From CAWGGS01 sp963822095 (GTDB lineage: Bacteria; Desulfobacterota; Desulfobulbia; Desulfobulbales; Desulfocapsaceae), in the NCBI GenBank assembly GCA_963822095.1, contig CAWGGS010000007.1, forward strand, positions 1-64,000: DNA of 64,000 bases, written 5' to 3'. Shown here in pieces: positions 27,146-35,408 of this stretch. Within the stretch, counting starts at the first letter, position 1. Every line of letters begins with the position of its first letter. Below the pieces are notes generated by a model. That model was given only the letters and a program-made list of their open reading frames with translations. It did no database searches and was not told the DNA's origin. The position numbers were made by a program, and so were the translations under genes.

Positions 27146-27853
27146 ATGGCCATTTTAGAAGTCAAAGATCTGGTTGGCGGGTATGGCGAAGTACTGATAC
27201 TAAACGGCGTCAGTATTCAATGCTTCGATAATGAAATAGTATCGATTATCGGCCCCAATGGAGCCGGCAAGTCCACATTGATGAAGGGCGTTTTCGGCAT
27301 GCTCAAAATCAAGCAAGGCTCTGTCGTTTTCGATGGCAAACCGATTACAGGTATGCGTGCCAGCCAATTGGTGAAACTGGGAATGAGTTATGTCCCACAG
27401 GATAACAATGTATTTCCTTCTCTCACTGTTGAAGAAAATCTACAAATGGGAGCCTTTATCAGAAATGATGATATCACCGCTTCCCTGGAGAAGGTATTCG
27501 ATCTGTTTCCCTTTATTGCCAAGCATCGCAAGGCGGTATCAGGTTCTCTTTCAGGAGGGGGGCGTCAAATGCTGGCCTTGGGTCGAGCCCTGATGCTGGA
27601 CCCCAAACTGCTGCTGCTGGATGAACCCTCGGCCGGACTGGCCCCACTGGTCCGGGACGAAATATTCGAAAAGATTATACATATTAAACAAAGCGGTATG
27701 GCCATCCTCATGGTCGAACAGAACGCCAAAAAGGCATTGTCCATGTCGGATCGAGGGTATGTTCTGGTCATGGGAAAAAATCGCTTTGAAGACACCGGGA
27801 GAGCCCTCCTCGATAATCCCGAGGTGGGGCGACTTTATCTGGGTAGCGCTTAG
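27146..27853 (+). CDS. Branched-chain-type ABC transporter ATPase (LivF-like), second system
   Basis: 235 aa from ATG 27146, two bases after the livG stop; the longer frame inside livG lacks family sequence and is ignored. Walker A GPNGAGKST, signature LSGGGRQMLALGR (GGGRQ where most LivF have GGEQQ), Walker B LLLDEPSAGL, then VEQN. Partner of LivG. Confidence 0.93.
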   Translation: MAILEVKDLVGGYGEVLILNGVSIQCFDNEIVSIIGPNGAGKSTLMKGVFGMLKIKQGSVVFDGKPITGMRASQLVKLGMSYVPQDNNVFPSLTVEENLQMGAFIRNDDITASLEKVFDLFPFIAKHRKAVSGSLSGGGRQMLALGRALMLDPKLLLLDEPSAGLAPLVRDEIFEKIIHIKQSGMAILMVEQNAKKALSMSDRGYVLVMGKNRFEDTGRALLDNPEVGRLYLGSA

Positions 27854-27868
27854 GAGACGACACCGCTT

Positions 27869-28729
27869 ATGTTGCAGTTATTCGCAAATGGAATTGTCTT
27901 TGGTTCCATAATTGCCCTCGGGGCAATTGGTTTGACCTTGGTCTACGGCATTCTCAAATTCGCTAATTTTGCCCACGGCGACACCATGACCCTGGGGGCT
28001 TACCTGGCTTTACTCTTTTTCAACCTGCAACTCCCACTTCCCATTGCAGTCGCCTTGTCGGTCATCCTGTCGGTGGTGATAGCAATTTTGATCGATCAGT
28101 ATCTTTATAAACTGTTTCGTTCAACCGGACCGATCATCCTGCTCATATCCTCAGTCGGGGTGGCGCTTCTTCTACGAAATCTCGTCCTGCTGTTCTGGGG
28201 ACCTGATCTCACCTATTACTCGCGTGACATTCAGATATCCTATCCCGTCCTGCCGGGACTCAGGTTCAATAATACGGATATCGGCACCATGATTACTGCA
28301 GCGGTGCTCATCGTGCTGGTGCACCTGTTTTTAAAGAAGACCAAAATCGGCAAGGCCATGCGTGCGTCCTCAGACAATATGGATTTAGCCGAAGTGGTGG
28401 GAATCGATACCCAAAGGGTGATCATCTGGACTTGGACCGTAGGGACCGCGCTGGCGGTAACGGGCGGTATCATGCTGGGGATGGAAAACGGCCTGAGGCC
28501 GACCATGGGCTGGGAATTGCTGCTGCCGCTCTTTGCCGCGGCCATCCTGGGCGGTATCGGCCAGCCCTATGGAGCAATGGTCGGTGGTTTGGTCATCGGT
28601 ATCGCCCAGGAAGTATCAACCGGATATATCTCTACAGCCTATAAACCTGCAGTGGCCTTTGTCATCATGATTCTGGTGCTGTTAATTCGCCCTCAGGGTA
28701 TCTTTGGAGTCTCTAAGCGATGGATCTAA
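27869..28729 (+). CDS. Branched-chain-type ABC permease (LivH-like), second system
   Basis: 286 aa, about eight membrane segments. LivH-type segment LKFANFAHGDTMTLGAYLAL near residue 30. Overlaps livM by ten bases (28720-28729), indicating coupled translation. Confidence 0.93.
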   Translation: MLQLFANGIVFGSIIALGAIGLTLVYGILKFANFAHGDTMTLGAYLALLFFNLQLPLPIAVALSVILSVVIAILIDQYLYKLFRSTGPIILLISSVGVALLLRNLVLLFWGPDLTYYSRDIQISYPVLPGLRFNNTDIGTMITAAVLIVLVHLFLKKTKIGKAMRASSDNMDLAEVVGIDTQRVIIWTWTVGTALAVTGGIMLGMENGLRPTMGWELLLPLFAAAILGGIGQPYGAMVGGLVIGIAQEVSTGYISTAYKPAVAFVIMILVLLIRPQGIFGVSKRWI

Positions 28730-29670
28730 GCGGAATATTCTCCTATCTGATATTTTTTCTTGTTATAACTTCTGTTTACGGCCTACTCAGTCTGGGTTTA
28801 AACATTCAATGGGGATACACCAAACTATTCAATATCGGTATAGCCGGTTTTTTTGCCGTGGGTGCCTATACCTCGGCCATTTTGACCACGCCCGCTGCAA
28901 CGGATCGTATCGGGGGCTTTGATATGCCGTTTATTCCGGCCTTGCTCATAGCAGTCCTGCTCAGTGGGTTTATCGCCTTTCTCATCGGTATCCCCACCCT
29001 GAAATTAAAAGAAGATTACCTGGCAATTGCAACCATCGGCATTGCCGAAACCATCCGCCTGTTTTTCAACAACGAGGCCTGGGTGGGCAACGGAGTAAGA
29101 GGGGTAAGTCACATCCCCCGCCCTTTTCACCAATATATCCATTTTGACTACAATGTATTCTATCTCTTATTGATGCTGTTCTTTGTGGTTTGCGTTTATC
29201 TGGCCATTGAAAAAGCCTTAAAATCCCCATGGGGACGTGTGCTGAAAGCCATAGGTGAAGACGAAACCGTCACTCTGGCAATGGGAAAGAATGTCTTTCG
29301 CTACAAAATGGAGTCACTGGTGCTCGGGTCCATGATCATGGGCCTGGCCGGTGCTTTATACGCTCATTTCATCCAGTTTATAAGCCCGGAGGTTTTTGTC
29401 CCGATGACCGGTACTTTCCTGGTCTGGGTAATGCTTATATCAGGCGGCAGCGGCAGCAATAAAGGTGCACTGCTCGGGGCCCTGGTCATCTGGGGACTCT
29501 GGTCGCTCACCGGCCTGATCAGCAACGTTGTGCCGGTTGCCTATGCCGTGAAGGTGGGGGCATTGCGGGTTATTGTGATCGCTATAGTTCTGGAAGTCAT
29601 CCTTATCGTCAGACCCCAGGGCATTCTTGGCCAGAAGAGTGTTTTGCAGATGCCCAAGAATGGAGAATAA
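28720..29670 (+). CDS. Branched-chain-type ABC permease (LivM-like), second system
   Basis: 316 aa, about nine membrane segments. LivM-type segment LSLGLNIQWGYTKLFNIGIA near residue 24, and the conserved loop KAIGEDETVTLAMGKN (usual KAIREDE). Last gene of this operon. The matching binding protein is not in the operon but converges on it from 31577. Confidence 0.92.
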   Translation: MDLSGIFSYLIFFLVITSVYGLLSLGLNIQWGYTKLFNIGIAGFFAVGAYTSAILTTPAATDRIGGFDMPFIPALLIAVLLSGFIAFLIGIPTLKLKEDYLAIATIGIAETIRLFFNNEAWVGNGVRGVSHIPRPFHQYIHFDYNVFYLLLMLFFVVCVYLAIEKALKSPWGRVLKAIGEDETVTLAMGKNVFRYKMESLVLGSMIMGLAGALYAHFIQFISPEVFVPMTGTFLVWVMLISGGSGSNKGALLGALVIWGLWSLTGLISNVVPVAYAVKVGALRVIVIAIVLEVILIVRPQGILGQKSVLQMPKNGE

Positions 29671-29705
29671 GAACCTCTTTACCTGTGGGCGGCGGGATTT
29701 TCCCC

Positions 29706-29983
29706 CAAAAAAATTCGTTGCCTGGCCCGTAAATTTCACAGATTGAGATGGTCTGCTGGCCGAGGAGACGTGGGAAAGGCCATACAAAGGCCATACATGT
29801 GTACGCGGGATAACGGACCATATCGATTTTCCCGAAGGGTGAAAAAACCAGGGAATAACCGACTCACTACGGGTACAAAGTATCCTCCTTTGCAGGAAAT
29901 CATCGCATAACTCCTCTCTATTAATTACAGAATTATTCGTCTCCCCCTGGTTTTCATGAAATTTACGGGCGAGCAATTTTTCG
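29706..29983. repeat. Region bounded by imperfect inverted repeats
   Basis: AATTCGTTGCCTGGCCCGTAAATTTCA-like bases at about 29712-29739 reappear inverted at about 29955-29980 (CCCGTAAATTTCA core of 13 bases). The ~220 bases between hold no gene, but include a tandem AAAGGCCATAC at 29774-29796. Looks like a small decayed element next to the family 1 copy. Confidence 0.45.
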
Positions 29984-30275
29984 ACTCATCTGGTTTAAGC
30001 ATATTTATCTATAACACGGGATGCGAAATTTATCGCTGGAGGACGCATCGTGGAGGCCCGCAGGGTTGCGGACAGGACGTCCGCAACTGGCAGCAGGTCA
30101 GGGACGGACTGTCTGTCAGCCGTGGTGTACAGGCGATAAGGCCGGAGAGCGGTGTCTGGAAGCGATGAATTTCACCATCTCATTAATTTCAGCCTTTTAA
30201 AAGTACGATTTGATTACCACTAATGTTCAGTTGCTGGTCCGGGGTGAGCCCCAAAAAGCTTTATTTGGATGAACC
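29984..30275. repeat. MITE-like repeat family 1 with nested family 2 fragment
   Basis: The left end (ACTCATCTGGTTTAAGCATA) and internal GCGGACAGGACGTCCGC hairpin match the copy at 54868-55131. Near the right end, after AAAGTACGATT, a 40-base family 2 end (TGATTACCACTAATGTTCAG at 30211-30230) interrupts it, and the family 1 terminus GGATGAACC follows at 30267-30275. A nested insertion fits best. Confidence 0.6.
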
Positions 30276-30362
30276 TTTTTTTCAATCCTTCAATGCACCA
30301 AAGCACATCGAAGGATTGAAAATTTACAGAAACGATGCTTCTGAGAATTTTACCAGGCCGTC

Positions 30363-31577
30363 TTATTTCCCGACCGTCATGTATTTGACCGTTTTGATGC
30401 TGTCGTTGGAGAACTTCCATACTTCGTAACTTCCCGGCACATCTCCGTATTTGTTAAAATCACAACTTCCGGAAGCCCCATCATAATCGATGTCTTTTCC
30501 TTCCTTAATCAGCTTGAAGGCCTCGGCCAGGTTCTGGGGATCAACCTTGACACCGGGAGGATTGGCCACAGCTCGCAGATTTTTATACACCGCCTCGGGG
30601 GTGGTCTCACCGCCTTTAGCCATGGCCAATGAGATCAACACAACGGCATCGTAGTCAGTATCGATATAGGGCTTGGGCGGCATTTCACCGAACTTGGCTT
30701 TATAGTGATTTTTGAACCAGTCGGCGAGCTTCTGATTGGCGTTGGCAGCTACGGTGCCATAGGTGTCGTTTGTGTACTTGGCACCCACATTTTTAGCCAC
30801 TTCGGGCGCTTTCATACCATCGGCATAGGCAAAGCTGCCCTTATATCCGGTTTCAATAATCTGGCGCATAATCATGGTGCCAAACTGGGGATAAGAAATC
30901 ATTACCACTGCCTGGGGATCACCTTTGATGGCTTTTTGAGCCTCACCCCGATACGATGCCTGTTTCTTATTATAGGGAACCATTTCCAGCACCTTGCCAC
31001 CCAGTTTTTCATATGAGGTCTTCAAGCCTTTCGCCAAACCTTCGCCGTAATCATTATTCACATAGATGATGGAAACCTTTTTATATTTCTTGTCCTTCAT
31101 CAAAACGTCTGCAAGGGCCGGTGCCTGGAGAGCATCCATGGGAACCGTGCGATAGATATAGTCATTGTCATCTAAGGTGGAGATCTTCTCCGATGTGGAT
31201 GCCGGGGAGATCTGCACAATTTTGCTTGGAATCGATACCGATGTCGCCACAGGAATGGTAACCCCTGACGAAAGAGCTCCCACAATAGCGACTACCTTGT
31301 CAATATCGACCAGCTTTTTAGCCGCATCAACGGCTGCAGTCGGGTTGGTCTGGGTATCACGTAAAATGATCTCAATCTTGTGTCCCAAGACACCGCCGGC
31401 GGCGTTGACGTCCTGTTCAGCCAGTAAAGCCCCATTATTGGCCGGAGGGCCATAGGCTGCCAAATCACCCGTAGTAGGTGCCAGGGAACCGATTTTAACG
31501 GTGTCCGCAGTCATGCCAGGGACCGCGAACATCATGCTGCCAGCAGCGATTAACAGATAGATAATGGCCTTCTTCAT
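30363..31577 (-). CDS. Periplasmic binding protein (LivK-like), second system
   Basis: 404 aa. Signal peptide about 1-24 (MKKAIIYLL core, GMTA). Mature part starts DTVKIGSLAPTTGDLAAYG, typical of type I HAAT binding proteins such as branched-chain amino acid binders. It ends toward the livGFHM operon, separated from it by 0.7 kb of repeats, so it must have its own promoter (upstream of 31577, with GGAGAGGAAAC as ribosome site). Probably supplies the second liv system. Confidence 0.92.
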   Translation of the reverse strand: MKKAIIYLLIAAGSMMFAVPGMTADTVKIGSLAPTTGDLAAYGPPANNGALLAEQDVNAAGGVLGHKIEIILRDTQTNPTAAVDAAKKLVDIDKVVAIVGALSSGVTIPVATSVSIPSKIVQISPASTSEKISTLDDNDYIYRTVPMDALQAPALADVLMKDKKYKKVSIIYVNNDYGEGLAKGLKTSYEKLGGKVLEMVPYNKKQASYRGEAQKAIKGDPQAVVMISYPQFGTMIMRQIIETGYKGSFAYADGMKAPEVAKNVGAKYTNDTYGTVAANANQKLADWFKNHYKAKFGEMPPKPYIDTDYDAVVLISLAMAKGGETTPEAVYKNLRAVANPPGVKVDPQNLAEAFKLIKEGKDIDYDGASGSCDFNKYGDVPGSYEVWKFSNDSIKTVKYMTVGK

Positions 31578-31800
31578 GTTTCCTCTCCTTTCTTGCTAGA
31601 TGAGTGAAGTAAGTGAGTAAATTACCGGATAGAGCATGGTTGAAAAGTGCTTCGTTTTCCGTCTCATACGGAATTGCACTGCTCAGAATCCAAGCTCATA
31701 GTTTATTTCATATCGAATTCAAACCGAAAAATCAATTTATAATTTCCTTCCCCGACCAATCAGGTACATGATACGAAGATCCAGATTGAAACCCGTAAAC

Positions 31801-33333
31801 TTATTTTTTTCGTTTATCGGTTTGACCAATCACCTTGTCTCTTTCTATGAGAATATAGGGAAGATCTTTCTCAGTTTTGGCCTTGTACATGGCTGAATCG
31901 GCATCACGCAACATATGTTCCGCGTTCTTATAGAAGGGGGTACTCAACGCCACACCGATACTGACGGAGGTCGTTACCTGATTTCCCTGGAGGACAAAGG
32001 GATGTCGAAGGCTCTCATGAATTCTTTTGATAACGGTGACCATCTGTTCGCGGGATTTAACCGCATCCATCAACACCGTAAATTCATCCCCTCCGAAACG
32101 GGCTACGGTATCAACTTCACGGACCACCTCAAGCAGACATTGAGATACATTCTTAAGGAGAGCATCGCCCACACTATGCCCCAACGTATCATTGACCGCC
32201 TTGAATCCGTTGAGATCCATATAAAAAAGTGCGAATGCGTAGTGTGGTTCCCGCTGGGAACGGGCAAAGGCGATATCTAAGCGTTCCATGAATTCCACAC
32301 GGTTATAAAGACCCGTCAGTGGATCGTGCCGGGCATCATAGGCCAACTGCTTTTCCATAAGCACCCGATTGGTTACATCCCGGGCTACGATATAGCAGAG
32401 TTTTTCGTCGTGATAGGCGGCAAGGCTGCAGGAGAGCCAGCAGAACGAGCCATCCGACCTGCGGAATCGCCCCTCGACCAGGCATTGTTCGCCTGTCTTT
32501 TTTAAATGTGTTATGGCATTGACGAAAATCTGCACATCATCATCATGGACAAAACTTAAAAAGCCGTTGAGATAAAATTCTTTTGCTCGATAGCCAAGAA
32601 GCGCTTCCCAGCTGTCGTTGAACTGCTTAAATTTTCCTGAATAATCGACTATTCCCATTAAGTCCATCGACAACTGAAAAAAACGGTCCCGCTGAATGAC
32701 AGCCTTTTGCAGATCAAGGCTTAAGAAGGCTTGTGAAGCCAGGGGAGTCAAGGTGTTCAGCTGCTTGACGTAAGCCGGATTGAAATATCCCGGTTGAGAA
32801 TGGGTGAAGACCAAAAGGGAAAGTCGACCACCGTACAGATTGACATGAAGGGCGGAAGCTACATTTTTCCTAACCTTTTCCGGTTGCCCTGCCCATTCCT
32901 TTATCTCGTTGATATTATGAGAGGCAAACGGACGGCCACTCAAAACCCTTTTGAATACAGTATCGGGGTTCCAAGAAGTTCCCTTAATCTTTTTTGACGT
33001 GGAGGCAATGGGCAGCATACACTGGTCATCCTGCATCTGCAGGATAAAGGCATCCTCGAAGTCGACAACAGCATGAAGGGCCTGAATCAAATTGCAAAAC
33101 AACATCGTTCGATCCCGGTCACCGGAAAGCCCCGATATATTCATAACCGCATCTTTTTCCCACGATACCGGGGGTTTCCTCTTCTGTCTTCCCTTTGAGA
33201 TACAACCAGTCTTACTGTCTTGCTCTTCTTTTTTTTTCAAATATCCTAGCTCCCCCTGTTCCGCTTCCCAGTCGGAGAGGACCGACTGATGCAGGCGTCC
33301 GGCTTTTTGCTGTGAATCAATGTATAGTAGCAC
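31801..33333 (-). CDS. GAF-PAS-GGDEF diguanylate cyclase
   Basis: 510 aa, or about 447 aa if translation starts at the internal Met 64. GAF-like region about 75-205, PAS about 217-325, GGDEF domain about 340-500 with intact FGGDEF active site. An R-x-x-D inhibitory site (REVD) lies five residues before it, so c-di-GMP feedback inhibition is likely. No EAL domain and no membrane segment. Cytosolic c-di-GMP synthesis in response to an unknown signal. 220 bases upstream of livK on the same strand, but probably separate. Confidence 0.92.
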   Translation of the reverse strand: MLLYIDSQQKAGRLHQSVLSDWEAEQGELGYLKKKEEQDSKTGCISKGRQKRKPPVSWEKDAVMNISGLSGDRDRTMLFCNLIQALHAVVDFEDAFILQMQDDQCMLPIASTSKKIKGTSWNPDTVFKRVLSGRPFASHNINEIKEWAGQPEKVRKNVASALHVNLYGGRLSLLVFTHSQPGYFNPAYVKQLNTLTPLASQAFLSLDLQKAVIQRDRFFQLSMDLMGIVDYSGKFKQFNDSWEALLGYRAKEFYLNGFLSFVHDDDVQIFVNAITHLKKTGEQCLVEGRFRRSDGSFCWLSCSLAAYHDEKLCYIVARDVTNRVLMEKQLAYDARHDPLTGLYNRVEFMERLDIAFARSQREPHYAFALFYMDLNGFKAVNDTLGHSVGDALLKNVSQCLLEVVREVDTVARFGGDEFTVLMDAVKSREQMVTVIKRIHESLRHPFVLQGNQVTTSVSIGVALSTPFYKNAEHMLRDADSAMYKAKTEKDLPYILIERDKVIGQTDKRKK

Positions 33334-33748
33334 AAAAGAGTCAGCACCTACAACACCCCCTGCAAATTTTCCCTTTGCTCCTATATTCTACACATCGATC
33401 ATGGATTTCGGGAAAAATATCTCCCCTTTGTCTTGAATTCGACAATAATCGGTTCTACTATGTCTCTATTTTTAAACCGGCTCAAAGCTGGACAATAATA
33501 TCTTTGCCTGGAGGTCAACCGGGATCGATGATCCCGGAAACCTGCTAACCTGCATGGCTGGGCCAAACCAGCTAGTCACAACAAAATATGAAAGCTTGGT
33601 ACTCCGGCATGACAAGGCCAGTGCTTCGTTGAAACTTTCATATAAAAGTGTACTCCACGTTGTGCTAAACAACAGCCGATCTTCACGAGGTCGGTTGCCG
33701 TTTGACAGAACGCAAAACTGTAACATTTGGGAATAAGGAGAATAACTT
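33334..33748. other. Intergenic region upstream of Gld-type operon
   Basis: No gene seen. A family 3 repeat occupies 33551-33620. A short palindrome GGGATCGATGATCCC is at about 33521-33535. The ribosome site AAGGAG precedes the first gene. Confidence 0.5.
33551..33620 (+). repeat. Dispersed repeat family 3
   Basis: TGCATGGCTGGGCCAAACCAG, then GTCACAACAAA and CCGGCATGACAAGGCC, in the same order as 20702-20770. About 130 bases upstream of the ABC ATPase start. Confidence 0.6.
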
Positions 33749-34687
33749 ATGATCCATGTTGAGGACCTTTCTAAATATTACGGTGATTTCTGCGCTGTGG
33801 ACAAAATCAGTTTCGACATCGAAAAAGGTGGAATAATGGGTCTCCTGGGACCCAACGGTGCCGGCAAGACCACAACGCTTAGAATGCTCACCGGATATTT
33901 CAGACCATCTTCCGGAACCATCCGAATAAAAGACTATTCAATCGACGACGAAATTCTTGCAATCAAGAAACTCATCGGTTATCTCCCGGAATCCGCGCCC
34001 CTTTACCATAATATGCTGGTATATGATTACCTGAAATATATCTCTGACATCCGGGGGCTTGATAAGGATAAGAGCAGGAGAAGAATATGGGAACTTGTTG
34101 ATCTCTGCAGCCTTGACCAGATCATGCACAAGAGTATTGATGAGCTTTCAAAAGGGCTTAAACAGCGTGTTGGTCTCGCCCATGCAATGATGGATGATCC
34201 GGAGATCCTGGTTCTGGACGAGCCCACCTCCGGCCTCGACCCGAACCAGATCGTCGAAATAAGGGATATCATAAAAGAAATAGGCAAGGAAAAAACCGTT
34301 ATCCTCTCCACCCACATTCTCAGCGAGGCCGAAGCGACCTGTGATCGCCTGGTAATCATCAACAAGGGGAAAATCGTCGCCGACGACACCACCAAGGCGC
34401 TTAAGCAAAGAGCAGATGAAGAATATACCCTCCACCTCCTTATCAAACAGGCAAACCGGGTTGAAGCTGAAAAGTGCCTCACGGGAATTACCGGGGTCAA
34501 ACAGATCCAGGGAAACGAAATCCCGAAAGATAACACAGTGAGTCTCAGGCTGACCTGCTCTTCCCAGCATGACAGCAGGGCGGATGTCTATGCCGCCATA
34601 AAAAAAACCGACTGGGACTTGCTCGAATTTTACCGGGAAACGGAAAGCCTCGAAAATATTTTCCGTGAACTGACAACGGAGGTATAA
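33749..34687 (+). CDS. ABC-2 type exporter ATPase (GldA-like)
   Basis: 312 aa. Walker A GPNGAGKTT near residue 36, signature LSKGLKQRVGLAHA, Walker B LVLDEPTSGLDPNQ, H-loop STHIL, plus a C-terminal extension of about 90 residues as in GldA/NatA-type ATPases. With the following permease it forms an ABC-2 exporter. AATAAGGAG precedes the ATG. In Bacteroidetes such genes go with gliding; here that is not implied. Confidence 0.9.
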   Translation: MIHVEDLSKYYGDFCAVDKISFDIEKGGIMGLLGPNGAGKTTTLRMLTGYFRPSSGTIRIKDYSIDDEILAIKKLIGYLPESAPLYHNMLVYDYLKYISDIRGLDKDKSRRRIWELVDLCSLDQIMHKSIDELSKGLKQRVGLAHAMMDDPEILVLDEPTSGLDPNQIVEIRDIIKEIGKEKTVILSTHILSEAEATCDRLVIINKGKIVADDTTKALKQRADEEYTLHLLIKQANRVEAEKCLTGITGVKQIQGNEIPKDNTVSLRLTCSSQHDSRADVYAAIKKTDWDLLEFYRETESLENIFRELTTEV

Positions 34688-34691
34688 GCGG

Positions 34692-35393
34692 ATGCAGATT
34701 ATTAATATTGCCAAAAAGGAACTGAAGGACTACTTCATCTCCCCCATAGCCTATATTGTTATTTCTATTTTTCTGTTGCTGATCGGCTGGTTCTTCTTCT
34801 CGACATTTTTCCTGATGCATCAGGCCAATATGCGCAACTTTTTCAATCTCCTGCCCCCGATCTTTTCCTTTGTCATACCAGCTGTAACCATGCGGCTCTT
34901 CTCAGAGGAAATCAATGTCGGGTCCTATGAAACCCTGCTCACACTGCCCGTCACCTTCAATGACATCATTATCGGCAAGTTTCTTGCCGGAGTTCTGTTT
35001 ATCGGCGCAATGCTCTTATCAACCATCACCTACCCAGTCATTATCTCACTTCTGGGAGATCTTGACTGGGGACCAGTCATCGGTGGGTACCTGGGGGGAT
35101 TGCTGCTGGGAGCAGCGTTTACAGCAATTGGTATTTTCGCCTCCTCCCTGACCAGGAACCAGATCATCGCTTTCATCATCGGTACTGTTATCTGTTTCGG
35201 TCTGACCCTTGTAAACAATATGCTTTTCCTCTTCCCCGACTTTATGCTGAAAACAATCGCCTATTTCGGAGCTACCACTCACTTCGAAAATATCGCCAAG
35301 GGTATCGTCGACTCCAGAGATATTCTCTATTTTTTCAGCGTGATGATCATCGGACTGTATGGGGCCAACCTGGCCATGCAGGAAAAGAATTAG
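34692..35393 (+). CDS. ABC-2 permease (GldF-like)
   Basis: 233 aa with six hydrophobic segments. Starts MQIINIAKKELKDYFISPIA, the usual GldF/NosY-type N-terminus, and contains SEEINVGSYETLLTLPV, a conserved ABC-2 permease segment. Four bases after the ATPase gene; forms the membrane part of the exporter. Confidence 0.9.
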   Translation: MQIINIAKKELKDYFISPIAYIVISIFLLLIGWFFFSTFFLMHQANMRNFFNLLPPIFSFVIPAVTMRLFSEEINVGSYETLLTLPVTFNDIIIGKFLAGVLFIGAMLLSTITYPVIISLLGDLDWGPVIGGYLGGLLLGAAFTAIGIFASSLTRNQIIAFIIGTVICFGLTLVNNMLFLFPDFMLKTIAYFGATTHFENIAKGIVDSRDILYFFSVMIIGLYGANLAMQEKN

Positions 35394-35408
35394 CAGGGAG
35401 GGAAACTC

